Positions 59,466-64,000 of a stretch of DNA of 64,000 nucleotides are shown piece by piece; the stretch's first letter is position 1; each line of letters begins with the position of its first letter. The position numbers were made by a program, and so were the translations under genes. The notes beneath the pieces are model-generated. The model ran no database searches and was not told the origin of the DNA. It saw only the letters and a list, made by a program, of their open reading frames with translations. Origin of the DNA: Pelagimonas sp. (GTDB taxonomy: Bacteria; Pseudomonadota; Alphaproteobacteria; Rhodobacterales; Rhodobacteraceae); NCBI GenBank assembly GCA_025210455.1, contig JAOARQ010000047.1, forward strand, positions 124,001 through 188,000. The letters run 5' to 3'.

Positions 59466-60683
59466 TTATTCCCCGTTCAGCTCGCGCAGCTCAGCCGCGG
59501 CTTTGGCTGCGGCATCCGCCGGTGAAACTTCGCCCAGGATCACACCCTGAATGGCTTCGTTGATGGCATCCTGCATCGCGGCATATTCAAACATCAGCGG
59601 CTCGGGGCCACCTGTCGGGATCGACACGATGAAGGGTTCCCATGTTGGATCAGCTTTCACCAGTTCGTCAGTGTCATGTGTCTGACGGATTGGGGTCCAG
59701 CCACCTTTGATGTCGGCTTCGGATTGCTTTTCAACCGAGGTCAGATAGCGCACAAGGCTTTCCGCCGCCTCTTCGACGCCGGTGCCTTCAAAGACAACCA
59801 GCGAGTCAGTGATCAGCAGGGTAGAATGGCCATCACCTGACGGACCTGCGGGGATCAGGTTGATGCCTGCGTTTTTCACATTGCCTAGACGGCCACGGCC
59901 CCAGCCACCGGAGACGTACATTGCAATCTGGCCTTCCTGGAACAGCGGCTCCAGCTTGGCGCGGTCATAGGCGATTGGGCCTTCCTGCGCATAGGCTGCC
60001 ACGTCTTTGAAGAATTGCAGGGTTTCGATGACTTCGGGGCTGTCAAAGACAACCTTGCCATTGTCATCCAGCACGGCGCCGCCGTTCGAATACATCCAGT
60101 TCAGGAACTGGTGCATGGTGTTGTCAAAAGAGGCCGCCGCAATGCCCAGACCTTTGGCATCGGTGTTCTCGTCGATTGCCTTGGAGGCTGCCAGAACATC
60201 GGCAAAGGTTTTCGGGCCTTCGGGCATATCAAGACCGGCCTGTTCGAACAGATCTTTGTTCCAGAACAGTGCCTTGGTCGAAAACGCGCGGGGCAGGCCC
60301 CAGATTTTGTCGTCGATGCGCACAGTGAGCAGCACACTTTCCGAATAGCTGGCCAGCTCTTCGTCGGTCAGGTTCATCGGGCGGATCAGTTCGCTGTCAG
60401 CCAGCTGCTTGAGCACGCGTGACCCCATATAGGACATGGCCACCGGGTTGCCGGCCGCTGCCAGCGTGATGGATTTTTCCTGACACTGGCCCCATGGAAT
60501 GAATTCCAGCGCCACTTTGTAATCCGGGTTTTCTGCTTCCCATTCTGCGATGTGCTTGGCCTGGGTTGTGACAAAGTCACTGTCCGAGCCACCACAGTTG
60601 ATGAATTTCAGTTCAGTCGCAGCCTGAGCGGCAGTGCCCAGAGCCAGAAGGGCGGTGGTCGCCAAAATATGTCTGAGTTTCAT
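59466..60683 (-). CDS. Sugar ABC transporter periplasmic binding protein, second system
   Basis: A 405-residue family 1 extracellular solute-binding protein. The signal peptide MKLRHILATTALLALGTAAQA is cleaved after A-x-A, and the mature protein begins ATELKFINCGGSDSDF. Typical later features are GLPRAFSTKALFWNKDLFEQ and EGQIAMYVSGGWGRG. Unlike most operons of this kind it is placed after the two permease genes. The ligand is likely an amino sugar or its glycoside, judging from NagB downstream. Confidence 0.92.
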   Translation of the reverse strand: MKLRHILATTALLALGTAAQAATELKFINCGGSDSDFVTTQAKHIAEWEAENPDYKVALEFIPWGQCQEKSITLAAAGNPVAMSYMGSRVLKQLADSELIRPMNLTDEELASYSESVLLTVRIDDKIWGLPRAFSTKALFWNKDLFEQAGLDMPEGPKTFADVLAASKAIDENTDAKGLGIAAASFDNTMHQFLNWMYSNGGAVLDDNGKVVFDSPEVIETLQFFKDVAAYAQEGPIAYDRAKLEPLFQEGQIAMYVSGGWGRGRLGNVKNAGINLIPAGPSGDGHSTLLITDSLVVFEGTGVEEAAESLVRYLTSVEKQSEADIKGGWTPIRQTHDTDELVKADPTWEPFIVSIPTGGPEPLMFEYAAMQDAINEAIQGVILGEVSPADAAAKAAAELRELNGE

Positions 60684-60709
60684 TTGATATTCTCCCTGTT
60701 TTCAGACGG

Positions 60710-61552
60710 TTATTCCTTCACCGCGCCTGCCGTCAGACCGGCCACGATGTAGCGTTGTAAAAAGATGTAGACCAATAACACCGGGGTAATCCCCACCAGA
60801 CTTGCGGCCATCAGTTCATTCCAGATGATGCGCTGGCGGCCAAAGAATTCGTACAGCCCCATAGGCAGCGGATGCAGGTCGCTGTTGGAATTGAAGATCA
60901 GCGCAAACAGGAACTGCTGGGCATAGGCGGCGATAAAGGTGGTGATCGCCACAACCATGATGCCCGGCAGCGCCACGGGCAGGATCACCCGCCGCAGCGT
61001 ATAAAGCCGCCCGGCACCATCCACATGGGCGGCTTCTTCCAGTTCTTTTGGGATGCGCAAAAAGTAAGACCGCATGAGGAAAATCCCTGTGGGCACTGAA
61101 AAGGCCGCGCCGGGCAGGATCATGGCGAAATAGCTGTTCAGCAGGCCAAGGCTCAGCATCACTTTGTACATGGGGATGATCAGCACGGCAGACCCCACCA
61201 TATTGATCGCCAGAAACGCCCCCAGAAAGGCATCGCGCCCCTGATAGCGAAAGCGTGAAAAGGAATAGGCCGCCGGGATAATGCAGGACAGCGCCAGCGC
61301 CGTCACACAGCATGAGATAAAGAACGAGTTGAAGATATAGCGCCCAAGCCGCGGCACCGACTCCCACATGGTGATATAGGCTGAAAAGGACATGTCATCC
61401 GTGATAAAGCGATAAGGCACACGAAAGACCTGATCCAGCGGGCGCAGCGACACCACGAAGGCTTCGACAAAGGGGGCAAGGATAAAGGTCAGAAAGACCA
61501 GCATCCCCGCATAAAGCGCCAGCTTTTCATACCATTTGTACTTGTCGATCAT
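60710..61552 (-). CDS. Sugar ABC transporter permease (MalG type), second system
   Basis: A 280-residue inner-membrane permease with six hydrophobic segments and the EAA loop LEEAAHVDGAGRLYTLRRVI near residue 170, ending QRYIVAGLTAGAVKE. Its ATG overlaps the partner permease stop (ATGA). The binding-protein gene starts 26 bases downstream. Confidence 0.93.
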   Translation of the reverse strand: MIDKYKWYEKLALYAGMLVFLTFILAPFVEAFVVSLRPLDQVFRVPYRFITDDMSFSAYITMWESVPRLGRYIFNSFFISCCVTALALSCIIPAAYSFSRFRYQGRDAFLGAFLAINMVGSAVLIIPMYKVMLSLGLLNSYFAMILPGAAFSVPTGIFLMRSYFLRIPKELEEAAHVDGAGRLYTLRRVILPVALPGIMVVAITTFIAAYAQQFLFALIFNSNSDLHPLPMGLYEFFGRQRIIWNELMAASLVGITPVLLVYIFLQRYIVAGLTAGAVKE

Positions 61553-62433
61553 GACTGGGCTCCGTTTCTACGGGTCAGGCGCACCAGCAGGGCCACATAG
61601 ACCGCCGCAAAGGCCGACAGGAACAGAAGGATCATCACCGAGCGCGCAGCCCCTTCCCCATAGCGGAACCGGGCCAGACCGGTTTTATAGGTGTCGATGA
61701 TCATGGTGGTGGTTGATCCACGCGGGCCGCCTTCGGTCAGGATCCAGATGATTTCAAAGGAATTGAAGGTCCAGATCGCGGACAGCAGGGCCATTGTGGC
61801 GATCGACGGGGCAATCAGCGGCAGGGTCACGCGGCGAAAGCGGTACATGCGTGACGCGCCATCGGTCCAGGCGGCTTCGTACAGCTCTTTGGGAATGGAT
61901 TGCATCGCCGCCAGCAGATAAAGCGCCACCAGAGGCGTGCCGATCCACACATCGGTGACAATGGTCGCGATAAAAGCGCTATTGCCATAGGCGAGGAACT
62001 CAAACGGTCCATCCAGCAGGCCGATCCGCTGGCCAAGGCCGGAAATCATCCCGAACTGACCGTTGTACATCCACGACCACATGAAAACGCCGATGGCAAT
62101 CGGCACGATCCAGGGCGGCATAACCAGCACGCGAAACAGCGCTCGCCCAGGGATCGCCGCGTTCAACAGCACCGCCCCCAGCGTGCCCATCAGCAGCTTG
62201 AGCGTCACACCAAAGAACATCCAGACAAAGGTGCGGATAATGGTTTCGCCAAAGTCATCTTCGAAGATTTCGATATAGTTTTTGAAACCGACGTAATCGA
62301 CTGACCGCCGCATCGACGCATTGGTAAAGGACAGCCGAAAGGTTTCCACCAGCGGCCAGGCCACGATGGTCAAAACCAAAGCCAGCGCCGGGATCAGCAG
62401 CAAATAGGGAAAAAGATCAACCTTACGATTCAT
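61549..62433 (-). CDS. Sugar ABC transporter permease (MalF type), second system
   Basis: A 294-residue inner-membrane permease with six helices and the EAA loop LYEAAWTDGASRMYRFRRVT. ATG at 62433 (MNRKVDLFPYLLL) has GGGGGT 7 bases upstream and overlaps the dehydrogenase stop by 11 bases; the frame extends to 62457 but that start has no better site. Confidence 0.92.
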   Translation of the reverse strand: MNRKVDLFPYLLLIPALALVLTIVAWPLVETFRLSFTNASMRRSVDYVGFKNYIEIFEDDFGETIIRTFVWMFFGVTLKLLMGTLGAVLLNAAIPGRALFRVLVMPPWIVPIAIGVFMWSWMYNGQFGMISGLGQRIGLLDGPFEFLAYGNSAFIATIVTDVWIGTPLVALYLLAAMQSIPKELYEAAWTDGASRMYRFRRVTLPLIAPSIATMALLSAIWTFNSFEIIWILTEGGPRGSTTTMIIDTYKTGLARFRYGEGAARSVMILLFLSAFAAVYVALLVRLTRRNGAQS

Positions 62434-63610
62434 CCTGACCCCCAAGCGCTGCATCAAAGGCTACCCAAGTATCACGCAGATCGACAATGCGGCGTTCTTC
62501 GCGCGCCTGATCCATGGCCAGCGCGGTAATGCCCGCCTCCAGCGCGTCTTTTACCGACAGCGGCAGATCAGGCATCTCGCCTCTGACATGGGCAATAATA
62601 TCGCGCGCCATTGCCGCGTCAGATCCATAGTGCCCCTCTTGCGTGCCGGGCCCGACCGATCCCGTATCGACAACGGTTTCGCTGGTATCAGACAGCGTGA
62701 CCTTAAAGGTGTTGCGGATAAAATCCCCCTCGGCCATGCCATCGCGGCCGATCACTGCGAAACGGCGGAACTGATCCGGTACATTCAGATTGGTATGAAA
62801 GCACAGGTTCGCGCCATTGGCATATTCCACCAGCGCGGTCTGATAGTCGATGATATCCCCAGCGCCAGAAAAGGCATCATTGATGCCGCCCCAGCGTGGA
62901 TTATAGGGATACACAGGGCCACTGCGCGCAGGCACCGCCTTTTGATAATCCACATCATCCGCAGGGCGATGTTCAGGCAGGAACTTCTTGCGCCCTCCAA
63001 AGCTGGCCACCTGAACCGGGCGCGCGCCAACGGCGCCCTGGTACAGGTCGATATCGTGGCAGCATTTTTCCAGCATGAAACTGCCAGACATGGCGCTGTC
63101 ACGCCGCCAGTCTCGCATGAAGAATGACCCGTGATAGGGCGCGATATGTTCGCTGGCCTCGATCGACATGATCTCGCCAATCTGCCCATCGGCCTGCGCC
63201 TTGCGCAGCGCGCGATAGAGCGGCGAATAGCGCAGCACCAGACCAACCATGATCCGTTTCATCCCATCATGCCGGGCCAGCAAACGCGCCAGTTGCAGAC
63301 TTTCATCGACGGAAATCACAATCGGCTTTTCGGTAAAGATAAGGGGCGCATCCGATTGCAGGGCCTGTGTCAGGTGATCCAGATGCATATGGTTGGGTGA
63401 GCCAATCATCAGCATATCAAAGCGATGAGCAGCCAGCATCTCTTGGGGGGTGTCATAGCGGATCGGACTGTCGCCCAGCCCTTCCAGCACAAACATCCGA
63501 GAGGCATCCGGATCTGCCACAGCGGTAAACTGCGCCTCAGGCGCGGCGGCTTTGAAATCACTGGCCAGTGACGCTATCCGTGCGCCCAGCCCAATCACAC
63601 CGATCTTCAT
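62423..63610 (-). CDS. Gfo/Idh/MocA-family NAD(P)-dependent oxidoreductase
   Basis: A 395-residue dehydrogenase. The N-terminal Rossmann fold MKIGVIGLGARIASLASDF binds the nucleotide, the conserved lysine is in FTEKPIVI near residue 95, and the C-terminal alpha/beta domain carries the long loop with HDIDLYQGAVGARPV (catalytic Asp and His region). Members oxidise or reduce sugar ring or inositol hydroxyls. In this operon it probably converts the imported sugar to a form usable by NagB or a kinase. Its ATG overlaps the CutC stop. Confidence 0.9.
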   Translation of the reverse strand: MKIGVIGLGARIASLASDFKAAAPEAQFTAVADPDASRMFVLEGLGDSPIRYDTPQEMLAAHRFDMLMIGSPNHMHLDHLTQALQSDAPLIFTEKPIVISVDESLQLARLLARHDGMKRIMVGLVLRYSPLYRALRKAQADGQIGEIMSIEASEHIAPYHGSFFMRDWRRDSAMSGSFMLEKCCHDIDLYQGAVGARPVQVASFGGRKKFLPEHRPADDVDYQKAVPARSGPVYPYNPRWGGINDAFSGAGDIIDYQTALVEYANGANLCFHTNLNVPDQFRRFAVIGRDGMAEGDFIRNTFKVTLSDTSETVVDTGSVGPGTQEGHYGSDAAMARDIIAHVRGEMPDLPLSVKDALEAGITALAMDQAREERRIVDLRDTWVAFDAALGGQDES

Positions 63611-64000
63611 TCCCCAAACATCCCTGTTGCGGCCTGTTGCAAGGCCTTGATTTTGTCTGTTGTTGTATGGCGCGGCGGGGTGATCCCGATCCGCGCGATA
63701 TCTTGCGGGCTTGCGACAGTTTCCGCGCAGGAAGCATGCAACGCATCCACACCCGCCCGCAGCAGCACTGCAGCGGTCTGGGGCGTCACCCCACCGCCTG
63801 CCATGATCTCAATCCGCCCTGCGGCCTGCCGCACCAGATCTGCAATCAGGGGGACGCCCTCTGCGGCGGCAGATTTCTGGCCGCTGGTCAGGATTCGGGT
63901 CACCCCCAGATCAATCGCCTGTTCCAGTGCTGCAATTGGATCGGGCACCAGATCAAACACCCGGTGCAGCGCGACCTGCATCCCGTCAGCGGCATTCTTT
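63607..64000 (-). CDS. cutC: CutC family protein, C-terminal part (gene runs off the right edge)
   Basis: About 130 residues are in the window. Recognisable CutC features are VALHRVFDLVPDP, GVTRILTSGQKSAA, IEIMAGGGVTP and VDALHASCAETV. CutC is a TIM-barrel protein named for copper homeostasis, but it is often found in sugar operons, where its role is unclear. It precedes and overlaps the Gfo/Idh gene, so it is part of the amino-sugar operon. Confidence 0.88.
   Translation of the reverse strand, partial: KNAADGMQVALHRVFDLVPDPIAALEQAIDLGVTRILTSGQKSAAAEGVPLIADLVRQAAGRIEIMAGGGVTPQTAAVLLRAGVDALHASCAETVASPQDIARIGITPPRHTTTDKIKALQQAATGMFGE

Overview
The window looks like a chromosome segment of an alphaproteobacterium of the Rhodobacteraceae (Roseobacter group). 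The reasons are a GC-rich base composition, dense overlapping operons of ABC transporters for organic acids and sugars, a PrtD/HlyD type I secretion pair, and a giant RTX protein of a kind common in marine roseobacters. This placement is inferred from gene content. No rRNA or tRNA gene was seen.

Layout. (1) 1-1865: start of a luciferase-like flavin monooxygenase gene, a LysR regulator and a divergent flavin reductase. (2) 1866-2550: no supported gene, possibly decayed coding DNA. (3) 2551-11701, minus strand: one long catabolic operon. It starts with a branched-chain-amino-acid-type binding protein, then LivG, LivF, LivH and LivM homologues, an alpha/beta hydrolase, a TetR repressor, a crotonase-family enzyme, an AMP-forming acyl-CoA ligase and two MaoC-like proteins. 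A perfect inverted repeat sits in its promoter. The operon probably imports a carboxylic acid and degrades it as a CoA thioester.

(4) 11811-43660, minus strand: the striking part. Two small genes, resembling DUF4261 and DUF1963 families, overlap each other and then the start codon of an uninterrupted 26.9-kb gene for an 8,964-residue secreted protein. The AHH-type nuclease signature lies at the extreme N-terminus of that protein. It is followed by hydrophobic helices, an EF-hand-like module, about 18 RTX-related repeats, about 20 cadherin-like (tandem-95) repeats, Ig-like repeats, an embedded serralysin-type zinc metallopeptidase and a C-terminal RTX secretion signal. The ABC exporter and the HlyD adaptor follow, and a strong terminator closes the unit. 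My reading is a type I-secreted polymorphic toxin whose exchangeable end is the N-terminus, so its candidate immunity genes sit upstream of the toxin gene. (5) 43557-46986: insertion-sequence debris, two tandem paralogous lipoproteins, and a HlyC-like toxin-activating acyltransferase that probably serves the giant protein.

(6) 47023-64000: carbohydrate catabolism. A ROK regulator and a large PIG-L deacetylase (minus) diverge from a plus-strand operon encoding a sugar ABC importer, a lyase of the argininosuccinate-lyase superfamily and a PfkB kinase. A frameshifted YciI-like gene follows. A second, minus-strand operon carries CutC (cut by the window edge), a Gfo/Idh/MocA dehydrogenase, another sugar ABC importer and NagB. 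NagB and the PIG-L deacetylase point to an N-acetylated amino sugar or a related glycoconjugate as substrate. The precise compound cannot be read from sequence.

Coordinates of domain blocks inside the giant gene are approximate. All family names come from motif recognition by eye, not from a database search.
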